Shown: positions 52,410-60,836 of the stretch, piece by piece | Numbering within the stretch: position 1 is the first letter of the stretch | Layout: every line of letters starts with the position of its first letter | From: Streptomyces lomondensis | GTDB taxonomy: Bacteria; Actinomycetota; Actinomycetes; Streptomycetales; Streptomycetaceae | DNA: 64,000 nucleotides | Direction: 5' to 3' | Assembly: GCF_014651035.1 (NCBI RefSeq) | Contig: NZ_BMWC01000001.1 | Coordinates: 186,001 to 250,000, forward strand | Position numbers and translations under genes: made by a program | The notes under the pieces: generated by a model | The model's database searches: none | Seen by the model: only the letters and a program-made list of their open reading frames with translations | What the model was told of the DNA's origin: nothing

Positions 52410-53225
52410 ATGGACGTCTCATTTCTCGGCGGGCCCAGCCCGCAGCGCGGGGTCGGCGTCGTCGCCCCCTTCGACTTCGCACTCGACCGCGAACTGTGGC
52501 GCTGGGTGCCGGACGGGGTCTCCCTGCACATGACGCGAACGCCGTATGTGCCGGTCGAGGTGAGCCTCGATCTCGCCCGGCTGGTCAGCGAGCACGAGAC
52601 GCTGAGCGAGGCGGTCCGCACGCTCAACGCGATCGCCCCCGAGGTCATCGCCTACGCCTGTACGTCGGGCAGCTTCGTCGGCGGTGTCATGGGCGAGCGC
52701 GCGATGTGCGAGGCGATGAGCCGGGCCGGTGCCGTACCGGCGATCACCACCTCGGGCGCGCTGCTGGAGGCCCTGGTGGAGCTGGACGTACGGCGGGTCG
52801 CGCTGGTGACGCCGTACACGGTCTCGGTCACGCAGGCGCTGGAGGCCTATGTGGCCCAGGCGGGCGTCACGATCTCCGGGTGCGCCTTCATGGGCCTGAC
52901 CCGGCACATCTGGAAGGTGCCCTACCGGGAGGTCGTGGACATGGCGCGCCAGGCCGTCCGCGGGGACGCCGACGCGCTGTTCATCAGCTGCACCAACCTG
53001 CCCACCTACGACGTGATCCCCCAGCTGGAGGCGGAGCTGCGCATCCCGGTGATCTCGGCCAACCAAGTGACGATGTGGGCTGCGCTGCGCCGACTGGGTA
53101 CCCGTGCGGTGGGACCGTATCAAGCGCTGATCAATCCGGCGGCGCGGTCCGGTCCCGTACCGCCGGGGGCGGACCCCGGTCCCGTCGTGCCGGAAGAAGA
53201 GCAGCAGCAGGAAGGCTGGACATGA
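52410..53225 (+). CDS. Asp/Glu-racemase superfamily: maleate isomerase-like (two-cysteine)
   Basis: 271 residues from ATG 52410 (GAGG about 12 bases upstream). Both superfamily cysteines are present: YACTSGSFVGG and LFISCTNLPTYDVI, as in maleate cis-trans isomerase. It would isomerise or racemise a dicarboxylate or amino acid. The 3' end overlaps the next start (ATGA), so the two genes are co-translated. EutA-type ectoine utilisation proteins belong to this superfamily. Confidence 0.82.
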   Translation: MDVSFLGGPSPQRGVGVVAPFDFALDRELWRWVPDGVSLHMTRTPYVPVEVSLDLARLVSEHETLSEAVRTLNAIAPEVIAYACTSGSFVGGVMGERAMCEAMSRAGAVPAITTSGALLEALVELDVRRVALVTPYTVSVTQALEAYVAQAGVTISGCAFMGLTRHIWKVPYREVVDMARQAVRGDADALFISCTNLPTYDVIPQLEAELRIPVISANQVTMWAALRRLGTRAVGPYQALINPAARSGPVPPGADPGPVVPEEEQQQEGWT

Positions 53226-53953
53226 CAGCACTGGGATTCCTCTACCCGGGACACTCCGCCGAGGACGACTATCCGCGCATCGAGCAGTTGCTGGGCAGCG
53301 ACATCCGGGTGGACCTGGTGCACACCGACATCGGTGAGGACGCGCACCGGGTGGACGCGCTGCTGGAGATGGGCTCGGCCGGGCGGCTCGCGGCGGGCGT
53401 CCAGGAACTGCGGCACGCCGGCGCGGAGGCGGTCGTCTGGGCCTGCACGAGCGGCAGCTTCGTCTACGGCTGGGACGGCGCGCAGGAGCAGGTCCGCACG
53501 CTGGCGCAGACGGCCGGCATGCCGGCCTCCTCCACGTCCTTCGCGTTCGTGCACGCGGTACGGGAGCTGGGCGTGCGGCGCGTCGCGATCGGCGCCACGT
53601 ACCCGGAGGACGTGGCGCGGCTCTTCGCGGAGTTCCTGCGCTCGGACGGCGTCGAGGTCGTGTCGGTCAAGAGCTCCGGCATCATCACGGCGGCCGAGGT
53701 CGGCACGTGGGGCGAGGCGGAACTCCTCGCCCTGGCCCGGAACTCCGACCACCCCGACGCCCAGGCGCTCCTCCTGCCCGACACGGCCCTGCACACGGCG
53801 GCCCACATCCCGACGCTGGAGAAGGAACTCGGCAAGCCGATCCTCACGGCCAACCAGGTCACGGTCTGGGAGGCCCTGCGCCTGGCGGACCGCCGGGTGA
53901 ACGCACCGGAGCTAGGGGCGCTGTTCACGAGGGAGCCGATCGTCCAGGTGTGA
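53222..53953 (+). CDS. Asp/Glu-racemase superfamily: one-cysteine paralogue
   Basis: 243 residues. Related to the upstream protein: VWACTSGSFVYG keeps the first cysteine, but the second-cysteine position reads ALLLPDTALHTAA, without Cys. Arylmalonate decarboxylases likewise work with one cysteine, so this may be a decarboxylase or a non-catalytic partner rather than a racemase. Coupled to the previous gene by ATGA at 53222. Confidence 0.8.
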   Translation: MTALGFLYPGHSAEDDYPRIEQLLGSDIRVDLVHTDIGEDAHRVDALLEMGSAGRLAAGVQELRHAGAEAVVWACTSGSFVYGWDGAQEQVRTLAQTAGMPASSTSFAFVHAVRELGVRRVAIGATYPEDVARLFAEFLRSDGVEVVSVKSSGIITAAEVGTWGEAELLALARNSDHPDAQALLLPDTALHTAAHIPTLEKELGKPILTANQVTVWEALRLADRRVNAPELGALFTREPIVQV

Positions 53954-53995
53954 GCCGGGCCCGTCCGGGCCGGCGTGGCACCGGCTCGGCGGGCC

Positions 53996-54169
53996 TCATG
54001 CCCTGCGTTCGGGCGGCGGCGGCGGGACGGCGGGCCGTTCCCGGCGCGGCCGGTACAGGACGGAGGGGAAGGCGAAGCCGAAGACTCCGCCTGCGACGGC
54101 CCCGACCAGCGTGACCAGCGGAAGGTCCCAGCCGACGCCGGAGTCGAACAGTTCCTGCGGCGACTCCAA
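53996..54169 (-). CDS. Putative 57-residue single-TM protein
   Basis: TTG start at 54169 with GGAGGG four bases upstream. The translation begins MESPQELFDSGVGWD, has a hydrophobic helix (LPLVTLVGAVAGGVFGFAF) and ends in a basic/proline tail. No homologue recognised. Convergent with the racemase-superfamily gene; coding status uncertain. Confidence 0.45.
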   Translation of the reverse strand: MESPQELFDSGVGWDLPLVTLVGAVAGGVFGFAFPSVLYRPRRERPAVPPPPPERRA

Positions 54170-54423
54170 GGTGCCCTCCGGAGAACCGGTGAAAAAACGC
54201 AGTGCCCTCGAACGTGCCTTCCATGGGGGCCGGAATCGGTCCTACCACTTATCCGGGGCAAATCGGGACGCAACCCCTCTCCCGCCCCGCCCGGAGCTGA
54301 GGAACGCTCAACTCCGCCGCCCCACGCAGCCCTTGGGTTGACCGAAAGCGCGTTCCCCTTCTGTTGTCCATCCCGTGCACACTGGCCACATCCGCAGCCA
54401 GTCGTGCCGTGAAGGACTCCCCG

Positions 54424-54693
54424 ATGGCCGAACCGCGCCCGTTCAGATCCCCCGTAAGCGCTGTCCAGCTCTCCGCCCGTCTGCTGTGCTGGAGCCTGGC
54501 CGCGGCCATGATCAGCGCCGCTGCGGACGCCTTCCTCGATCCGCGGGCCGATTGGTGGGGTGTCGTGTGGCCCCTGCCCTGGTGGCTCTTCGGCGCGGCC
54601 GCCCTCGCCTGGACCGTCCTCCGGGCCCGCGAGAAGGCCGACCGCCCGCCCCCGCACGGCATCGCCCGGAGCGACTGGGAGCAGGCCGCCTGA
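54424..54693 (+). CDS. Small two-TM membrane protein
   Basis: 89 residues from ATG 54424 (MAEPRPFRSP). Hydrophobic helices at about 14-33 (LSARLLCWSLAAAMISAAAD) and 42-63 (WGVVWPLPWWLFGAAALAWT), with a basic C-terminal tail. No family recognised. Codon use is typical of the genome. Confidence 0.6.
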   Translation: MAEPRPFRSPVSAVQLSARLLCWSLAAAMISAAADAFLDPRADWWGVVWPLPWWLFGAAALAWTVLRAREKADRPPPHGIARSDWEQAA

Positions 54694-54787
54694 CGGCCCC
54701 GGTCGCAGCTGCCCGGGAATAACCGGAGACAGTCCCCTGTTAGAGCCGGGACGACAGCACACGGCCCACAGCAGGAGGCACCCCACC

Positions 54788-55879
54788 GTGGCGGCAGACG
54801 AGATACGCGGCGCAGCACAGGGCAGCGCCCCCGTCCCCCTCTCCGTACTGGACCTGGTCACCGTGGGGGCCGGCCGCACCGCCTCCGGCGCGCTGCGCAC
54901 CAGCGTCGACCTGGCCCGCCTCGCGGAGCACCGCGGCTTCCACCGCTACTGGGTCGCCGAGCACCACTCCATGCCGGGCGTGGCCTCCTCGTCCCCGGCC
55001 GTGATCCTGGCCCACCTCGCCGCCCACACCGACCGCATCCGGCTCGGCTCGGGCGGCGTGATGCTGCCCAACCACGCCCCGCTCGTGATCGCCGAGCAGT
55101 TCGGGACGCTGGAGGCGATGGCCCCGGGCCGGATCGACCTCGGCCTCGGCCGGGCCCCCGGCACGGACGGTGCCACGGCCGCCGCCCTGCGCCGCACCGA
55201 CCGGCTGGGCGAGGGCGCCGACGACTTCCCGCAGCAGCTCGCCGAGCTGATCCGCTTCCTCGACGACGACTTCCCCGACGGGCACCCCTACCGCCGCATC
55301 CACGCCGTACCGGGCCCGATCCAGGCGACCAGCCCCGGCGGCGTCCAGTCCCCGCACCGCCCGCCCGTCTGGCTGCTCGGCTCCTCCGGCTTCAGCGCCC
55401 GCCTCGCCGGCGCCCTGGGGCTGCCGTTCGCCTTCGCCCACCACTTCTCGGCGCGGAACACCATCCCGGCCCTGGACCTGTACCGCGAGTCCTTCCAGCC
55501 GTCCGCCGTGCTCGACGCGCCGTACGCCCTCATCGGCGTCTCCGCGCTCGCCGCCGACGAGGAGCAGGAGGCCCGCAGGCAGGTGTTGGCCGCCGCCCTC
55601 AGCATGGTCCGGCTGCGCACCGGCCGCCCCGGCCTCGTGCCCACCCCCGAAGAGGCCGAGGCCTACGAGTTCAGCCCCATGGAGCGCGACTTCGTCGACT
55701 CCTGGAACGCGGGCGTCATCCACGGCACCCCGGACGAGGTCCGCTCCGGCCTGGACGACCTCGCCAAGCGCACCGGCGCCGACGAGCTGATGATCACGGC
55801 CAACGCGCACGGCGGAGACGTCCGCGTACGCTCCTACGAACTCATCGCCGACGCCTACGGGTTGCCGACGCCCGCCTGA
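54788..55879 (+). CDS. Flavin-dependent luciferase-like monooxygenase
   Basis: 363 residues from GTG 54788 (GGAGG 8-12 bases upstream). LLM TIM barrel: VPLSVLDLVTVGAGRTASGA, RYWVAEHHSMPGVASSSPAV, RIRLGSGGVMLPNHAPLVIA and GRIDLGLGRAPGTDGATAAA. This resembles the FMN-dependent alkanal-monooxygenase-like group. Substrate unknown. The 3' end overlaps the cdgA 3' end by 25 bases (convergent). Confidence 0.87.
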   Translation: MAADEIRGAAQGSAPVPLSVLDLVTVGAGRTASGALRTSVDLARLAEHRGFHRYWVAEHHSMPGVASSSPAVILAHLAAHTDRIRLGSGGVMLPNHAPLVIAEQFGTLEAMAPGRIDLGLGRAPGTDGATAAALRRTDRLGEGADDFPQQLAELIRFLDDDFPDGHPYRRIHAVPGPIQATSPGGVQSPHRPPVWLLGSSGFSARLAGALGLPFAFAHHFSARNTIPALDLYRESFQPSAVLDAPYALIGVSALAADEEQEARRQVLAAALSMVRLRTGRPGLVPTPEEAEAYEFSPMERDFVDSWNAGVIHGTPDEVRSGLDDLAKRTGADELMITANAHGGDVRVRSYELIADAYGLPTPA

Positions 55880-57714
55880 ACACCCGGCGTGCCCAGCAGC
55901 TCGGAGATACGATCCGGCGGCACCGGACGGGAGTACAGCCAGCCCTGTCCGGTGTCGCAGCCGATGCTCCGCAGCCGCGTGGCCTGCGCCGAGGTCTCCA
56001 CGCACTCCGCGGTGACCGTCAGGCCCAGCCGGTGCGCCAGCTGGATCATCGCCTCGACGACGACCTCGTCGGCCGGGTTCGCCCGGGCGGCCGCGTCCCG
56101 GTCGTCGTACTGGAAGCCCCGTACGAAGGACCCGTCCAGTTTCAGCACCGACACCGGCAGCCGGCTCAGGTAGGCCAGGTTCGAATAGCCCGTGCCGAAG
56201 TCGTCGATGGCGATGCGGACGCCCATGTCGCTGAGGGCCTTGAGCGCCTGCAACGGCCGGCCCGCCGAGCCCATCACCGCCGACTCCGTCAGCTCCAGTT
56301 GGAGCAGATGCGGCGCGAGACCCGTCTCGGCCAGGGTCTCGGCCACGTCCGCCACCAGGTCCGAGTCCCAGACCTGACGCACCGCCACGTTCACGCTGAC
56401 GAAGATCGGCGGCTCGTCGGGGTGGTCCAGCTGCCAGCGCCGGGCCTGCCGGCAGGCCGTGCGCAGCACCCAGCGGCCCAGCGGAACGATCGAACCGTCC
56501 TCCTCCGCAAGTCCGATGAACCGATTCGGCGTCAGTACGCCGAACTGAGGATGATTCCAGCGGATGAGCGCCTCGACCCCGTGCAGCCGGTCGTCCTCCA
56601 TGCCGACCAGCGGCTGGTACTCCAGCTGGAACTCGCCCCGGTCGATGGCCGGGCGGAGCGTGGAGGCGAGGGCCTGGCGGGTCATGCGGTGGGCGTTGCG
56701 CTCCGGGTCGAACAGCGTCCAGCGGGCCTTGCCGTCGGCCTTCGCCCAGTACAGCGTCGTGTCCGCCGCCTGCATCAGGGCGGTCGGGGTCGTCCCGGCC
56801 GCGTGCCGCTCGACCACGCCGATCGACGCCGACACCGACAGCCGCTGGCTCAGGATGTCGAACGGGTCCTGGATCGCCCGCAGCACCGACTCGGCCAGTT
56901 CGGCCAGCTGTTCGGTGCCCGTGGAGTCCTCGACGAGCAGCGCGAACTCGTCACCGCCGAGCCGGGCCACCAGCGGGATGCTGGTCCGGGAGTGCCCGGC
57001 CTCGTCCGCGCAGCGCGTCAGGCGCTCGGCGACGGCGGCCAGCAGCCGGTCGCCCACGCGGTGGCCGAGGGTGTCGTTGATGGCCTTGAAGCCGTCCAGG
57101 TCCAGGTAGCACAGCCCGATCCGGCCCGTGCCGCTCTCCTCGTACGACTCCGCCTCCAGTGCGGCCGACAGGCGCTCGAAGAACAGCGTGCGGTTGGGCA
57201 GCCGGGTCACCGGGTCGTGCATCTGCAAGTGCCGCAGCCGGGCCTGGAGTTCGCGGCGGGCGCTGATGTCGGCGACCGACAACAGCACGCCCCGGTCCTC
57301 GTCGGGCAGCGGGGCGACCGTCACCTGCACCCACAGCGAGCGCCCGTCCGGGTGCTTCAGGCGGCGCGTGCAGCGCAGCCGGGACTGCCGCCCGCGCAGC
57401 ACCTCGCGGTAGGCGTGCCAGCTGCGGGCGTCGGACGTGAGGTCGACCAGATCCGCGGCGACGGACCCGGTGAGCTCGTCCGGAGAGCTGCCGAGCAGGG
57501 CGGCGAGCGCGTCGTTGGCGCCGACGACCATGCCCTCGCGGTCGACGACGGCCATGGCGAGCGGAGCGGCCGCGAAGACGGAGCGGTAGGGCAGCCGCGG
57601 CCAGGGCTCGGTACGGGGAGGCGCATCGATCTCACTCTCTGTGACGACCGGCCGGTCGAGGTCTGCCGCGGGCGCCGGCCCTTCGGAGGTTCCGCTCACC
57701 GCTCGCTCCCGCAT
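55855..57714 (-). CDS. cdgA: PAS-GGDEF-EAL c-di-GMP turnover protein (CdgA-like)
   Basis: 619 residues. PAS domain about 40-155 (AAPLAMAVVDREGMVVGAND), GGDEF domain about 160-330 with intact VARLGGDEFALLV, EAL domain about 345-600 with LHGVEALIRWNHP, ELTESAVMG, IDDFGTGYSNLAYL and VTAECVET. It has no TM helix. Architecture and location match S. coelicolor CdgA, a BldD target controlling development. Both catalytic motifs look intact. A BldD-box-like sequence lies about 165 bp upstream. Confidence 0.9.
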   Translation of the reverse strand: MRERAVSGTSEGPAPAADLDRPVVTESEIDAPPRTEPWPRLPYRSVFAAAPLAMAVVDREGMVVGANDALAALLGSSPDELTGSVAADLVDLTSDARSWHAYREVLRGRQSRLRCTRRLKHPDGRSLWVQVTVAPLPDEDRGVLLSVADISARRELQARLRHLQMHDPVTRLPNRTLFFERLSAALEAESYEESGTGRIGLCYLDLDGFKAINDTLGHRVGDRLLAAVAERLTRCADEAGHSRTSIPLVARLGGDEFALLVEDSTGTEQLAELAESVLRAIQDPFDILSQRLSVSASIGVVERHAAGTTPTALMQAADTTLYWAKADGKARWTLFDPERNAHRMTRQALASTLRPAIDRGEFQLEYQPLVGMEDDRLHGVEALIRWNHPQFGVLTPNRFIGLAEEDGSIVPLGRWVLRTACRQARRWQLDHPDEPPIFVSVNVAVRQVWDSDLVADVAETLAETGLAPHLLQLELTESAVMGSAGRPLQALKALSDMGVRIAIDDFGTGYSNLAYLSRLPVSVLKLDGSFVRGFQYDDRDAAARANPADEVVVEAMIQLAHRLGLTVTAECVETSAQATRLRSIGCDTGQGWLYSRPVPPDRISELLGTPGVQAGVGNP

Positions 57715-58021
57715 GTATTCGATCTCTGTCCGTGCAGGAAAGGTCAGGAAAGTGTGCCGATCATAGAGGCTGGCCCGAGGGGCTTCCAGCCGGTGTCCAG
57801 TCTTCCCGGCCAGTCCGCGCTTCCGCCAGATCGTTTCTGCGCACGCCTGGACCCCTTCTTCAGGCCCCCGACCAGTTGTGACGTTCCGTGAGTGCTTCGG
57901 GGGTGTCGGCTTCCGCGAATTTTCGGCCCTCTCACCCGACTGGTGCAGGCAAACAGGGCGCAGTACGACAAATCGCCAGAGGCTGGGTGCGGTGTCCCGC
58001 GAACCGTACCCGGAGGTACCC
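57715..58021. other. Divergent promoter region of cdgA and the protease gene
   Basis: 307 bases without a gene. It contains TGACGTTCCGTGA (57879-57891), with the TNAC-N5-GTNA spacing of the BldD consensus, and GGAGG at 58012-58016 serving the protease GTG. Confidence 0.5.
57879..57891. promoter_or_regulatory. BldD-box-like sequence
   Basis: TGAC-GTTCC-GTGA matches both arms of the pseudo-palindromic BldD consensus with correct spacing; the two inner conserved bases differ. The distance of 165 bp from cdgA is large for simple repression. Confidence 0.4.
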
Positions 58022-59287
58022 GTGCCGCGTCAGTTCCCGCGCGCCCGACTGCGCAGCACCGCGGCCCTGTTCACCACCATGTCGGCGCTCGCCGCCACCT
58101 CTCTCGGCACCGGCCCCTCGGCAGCCGAGCCCGACTCGGCCGCGCCCTGCGCCCTGACTCGCACCGACGCCCACCACTCGGAGGGCCTGGACACCTGGAA
58201 CGCCGCCTATCCGCGTCCGGCCCGGTCCCTGGACGCGGTCATGGTCTTCCTGTCCTTCCCGGACGCCCACCCGCTGACCACGCCGCAGGACCTGACCGCC
58301 GACCACTTCCCGGCCACCACCCGCTTCTTCGAACGCGCGTCCTACGGCCGCTTCACCCTGCGCCCGCACCCGCTGAAGCACTGGATCCGGATGCCGCAGC
58401 CGTCCACCGCGTACGCCATACAGCGTGACTGGAGCCCCGAGCACCGGGCCGCCTACCTGCGCGACGCGCTCGCCGTGGCCGACCCGCAGGTGGACTTCTC
58501 GCGCTACGACGTCGTGTACTTCGTCGCCGACCCGGACGCGCCCGGCGTGGACTCCGACGCGACCAAGGTCGTGAACCTCACGAGCCCGATGCGGGCCGAC
58601 GGCACCGACCTGCGCCGGGTCGTCACGGTGTTCGAGCAGCATCCGCCGGACCGGCTCGTCCTCGCCCACGAGACCGGGCACGTCTTCGATCTTCCCGACC
58701 TCTACCACCGGCCCGCCGACGGCAAGGGCGACTGGGACACGCACGTCGGCGACTGGGACCTGATGGGCAGCCAGTTCGGGCTGGCCCCCGATCTGTTCGG
58801 CTGGCACAAGTGGAAGCTGGGCTGGCTGGATCCGCGGCAGGTGCGGTGCGTGCAGAACGCCGGGCCCGCCCGGCTGACGCTGGAGCCGCTGGCGGCCGGG
58901 CCCGGGGTGCCGGTGGCGGGCGCCGCCGGGGCGCCGGCCTTCGGGCTCGGGCGGGGCACCAAGCTCGCGGTGGTGCGGACGGGGCGCGACAGCGTGCTCG
59001 CCTTCGAGGCCCGGGGGCCGGTGGGCAACGACGCGGCCGCGTGCCGGCAGGGGGTGCTTGTGTACCGAGTACGGGGCGGGGCCCAGTCCGGGGGCGGGCC
59101 GATCGAGGTGATCGACGCCCATCCGCGCACCGAGGCCTGCTGGGAGGACTCCGTCTACCCACCCCTCGCGGACGCGCCGATCGCCCTCGGGGAGAGCTTC
59201 ACGGTGCCGGGGGAGGGCGTACGGGTGGAGGTGGAGGGGCGCACGGCTTCGGGGGCCTGGACGATCAAGATCATGGTGGGCCGCTGA
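58022..59287 (+). CDS. Secreted M6-type zinc metalloprotease
   Basis: 421 residues from GTG 58022 (GGAGG at correct spacing). Signal peptide about 1-35 (STAALFTTMSALAATSLGTG). Zinc motif LAHETGHVFDLPDLY (HExxH with downstream Asp), preceded by MVFLSFPD and FFERASYGRFTL and followed by GDWDLMGS, all typical of immune-inhibitor-A-like M6 peptidases. Extracellular. No propeptide cleavage site could be defined. Confidence 0.85.
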   Translation: MPRQFPRARLRSTAALFTTMSALAATSLGTGPSAAEPDSAAPCALTRTDAHHSEGLDTWNAAYPRPARSLDAVMVFLSFPDAHPLTTPQDLTADHFPATTRFFERASYGRFTLRPHPLKHWIRMPQPSTAYAIQRDWSPEHRAAYLRDALAVADPQVDFSRYDVVYFVADPDAPGVDSDATKVVNLTSPMRADGTDLRRVVTVFEQHPPDRLVLAHETGHVFDLPDLYHRPADGKGDWDTHVGDWDLMGSQFGLAPDLFGWHKWKLGWLDPRQVRCVQNAGPARLTLEPLAAGPGVPVAGAAGAPAFGLGRGTKLAVVRTGRDSVLAFEARGPVGNDAAACRQGVLVYRVRGGAQSGGGPIEVIDAHPRTEACWEDSVYPPLADAPIALGESFTVPGEGVRVEVEGRTASGAWTIKIMVGR

Positions 59288-59306
59288 AGAGCTTCCGGGT
59301 ACGCAA

Positions 59307-59335
59307 AAGGCCCCTCGCTCTCGCGAGGGGCCCTT
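59307..59335 (-). terminator. Terminator of tRNA-Lys copy 3
   Basis: AAGGGCCCCTCGCG, a loop, GCGAGGGGCC then TTTT on the minus strand, nine bases past the tRNA 3' end. It may also end the convergent protease transcript. Confidence 0.8.
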
Positions 59336-59344
59336 CACCGTCTG

Positions 59345-59418
59345 TGCGCCGCCAGGGACTCGAACCCCGGACCCGCTGATTAAGAGTCAGCTGCTCTAAC
59401 CAACTGAGCTAGCGGCGC
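59345..59418 (-). tRNA. tRNA-Lys(CTT), copy 3
   Basis: Identical in all 74 positions to the copies at 39310 and 45075. It shares the upstream sequence TACGACGTCAGC with copy 1. Confidence 0.97.
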
Positions 59419-60065
59419 CTGCTGACGTCGTAGACCTTAGCACCCTGGTCGGCGGGAGGAAAAATCGATATCCGCACGGCCGAGCGGGCCGCCCGGACGG
59501 CCGCCCACAGCAGGACCTCGGGGCCCGGCAGCCAGGGCTGACGGGTGTCGGGGGCGACGAGCCAGCGGGCGGCGGAGCGGGCCGGGGCAGGGCCGGTGGG
59601 GGAGGCGCTTCCCGTCGGGGCAGGGTCGGTGAGGGAGGCGCTCTCCGTCGGGGCCGGGACGGTCACCGCGTCGCCGGTGCCGTGGCACAGCAGCGGCGGT
59701 ACGGCGTCCGTGCGGCAGCTCTCCCGGCCGCCCCGGGTGTCCCGGCCGTGGGTGCCCCACTCCTCCCACTCCAGCAGCGCCGGCAGCCGCTGGGCCGTGC
59801 CCGGGGCGGCGAACAGCAGCATCCTGCCGCGGTACTCCGCGACCGGGCCCGAGCCGGGCCCGTCGTCCCACAGCCGGTCCAGCATCCGGCGCCCGAACAG
59901 CGCCGGCGCGCTGACCACGTCGAAGACCGAGCCGCAGGGCAGCACGACCGGCGCGTCCGGCCGCTCCTCCCAGAGGGCGAGCGTGCTTCGCGGATACGTT
60001 CCTGCCGAGGCGAGCCAGGTGGCTCCGTCCGGGGTGACGTGGGAGGCGTTCCATGCGCTGGTCAT
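59409..60065 (-). CDS. Bifunctional primase/polymerase-N-like protein
   Basis: 218 residues. WLASAGTYPRSTLALWEE, VVLPCGSVFDVVSAPALFGR and DGPGSGPVAEYRGRMLLFAA resemble short Streptomyces proteins annotated as bifunctional DNA primase/polymerase, which retain part of the fold without obvious catalytic residues. A 33-bp tandem repeat encodes PAPTxSASxTx near residues 140-165. Its TAG stop lies inside the 5' end of tRNA-Lys copy 3 (10-base overlap). Confidence 0.65.
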   Translation of the reverse strand: MTSAWNASHVTPDGATWLASAGTYPRSTLALWEERPDAPVVLPCGSVFDVVSAPALFGRRMLDRLWDDGPGSGPVAEYRGRMLLFAAPGTAQRLPALLEWEEWGTHGRDTRGGRESCRTDAVPPLLCHGTGDAVTVPAPTESASLTDPAPTGSASPTGPAPARSAARWLVAPDTRQPWLPGPEVLLWAAVRAARSAVRISIFPPADQGAKVYDVSRRR

Positions 60066-60154
60066 GGCATCCAGGTCTACCGGTCGTGACCGCCCGGTTC
60101 CCGAGGGTTGCGGGAAATCGGGACAGGAGGGGGTGGGAGGGAGTATCTTGCCCG

Positions 60155-60170
60155 CCTGGCATATGCCAGG
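60155..60170. promoter_or_regulatory. CCTGGCATATGCCAGG palindrome, copy 2
   Basis: Perfect 16-bp palindrome sharing a 14-bp core with 46141-46154. It lies between the stop of the hypothetical gene at 60190 and the start of the primase-like gene, about 90 bp upstream of the latter. Confidence 0.5.
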
Positions 60171-60189
60171 TGATCGGGAAGGGCCCGTT

Positions 60190-60558
60190 TCAGACGGGGT
60201 CGCCGGGCCCCCGGCCCTCGGCGCCGCCCCGCATCAGGTCCCGCCCGAACTCGACCATCTTCTTGGCGTAGTCCTCGGTCCACTCGGCCCGCTCGGCGAT
60301 GTCCGCCGTCGTCAGCCGGTCGAACCGCCGCGGATCGGCCAGCTGGGCCGCCGCGATCGCCTGGAACTCCACGGCCCGGTCCGCCGCGGCCCGGAACGCG
60401 AGCGTCAGCTCGGTCGCCCTGGCCAGCAGCGCCCGCGGGTCGTCGATCGACTCGAGGTCGAAGAAGTGCTCAGGGTCGGAGGCCGCCTCCGCGGGCTCGA
60501 AGAGCAGGGGCGCGGGGCGTAGCCGCGGTTCGTTCCGACGCGGCGTGGGCTCCGCCAT
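60190..60558 (-). CDS. Hypothetical protein
   Basis: 122 residues from ATG 60558, with GAGGAGGAG upstream. Mostly helical; FDRLTTADIAERAEWTEDYA then KKMVEFGRDLM could be a small HTH-like segment, but this is not certain. No family recognised. Same strand as the primase-like gene downstream. Confidence 0.65.
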   Translation of the reverse strand: MAEPTPRRNEPRLRPAPLLFEPAEAASDPEHFFDLESIDDPRALLARATELTLAFRAAADRAVEFQAIAAAQLADPRRFDRLTTADIAERAEWTEDYAKKMVEFGRDLMRGGAEGRGPGDPV

Positions 60559-60678
60559 GTCTTCTCCTCCTCGTACGTCGCGCATGACCCGTGGGGAGTG
60601 GGCCACCGTCCATTGTCTCGCGGGCGCGCAAGTGGGCATCGCGGGAGTGGGTACGGCTGCCACACCACCCGCTGTTCG

Positions 60679-60752
60679 TCACGGCTTCCAGGACACGCGA
60701 TGTTCGGCCAGATGCGCCAGCACCGCGTGATTGGCCTCCCATCCATCAGGGC
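60679..60752 (-). pseudogene. Duplicated 3' end of the helicase gene
   Basis: The minus strand encodes PDGWEANHAVLAHLAEHRVSW, KP and stop, nearly identical to the helicase C-terminus (PDGWEANHAVLAHLAEHRVVW, RP, stop at 60837). About 50 bases are near-identical in direct orientation, 158 bp apart. It is a fragment without a start, apparently left from a duplication. Confidence 0.8.
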
Positions 60753-60836
60753 TGTGTTCATCGGCCGCCTCCGGCGGCGTGCCGGCCTCCGGCCGGCGGA
60801 GGGTCGAGTGGGCCGGGGGATGCCCGGTGGTGCGGG

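Noticed and set aside
59301..59400. Coding frames ending RRQGLEPRTR near each tRNA-Lys
   Set aside because: These are antisense translations of the tRNA sequence, identical at all three places.
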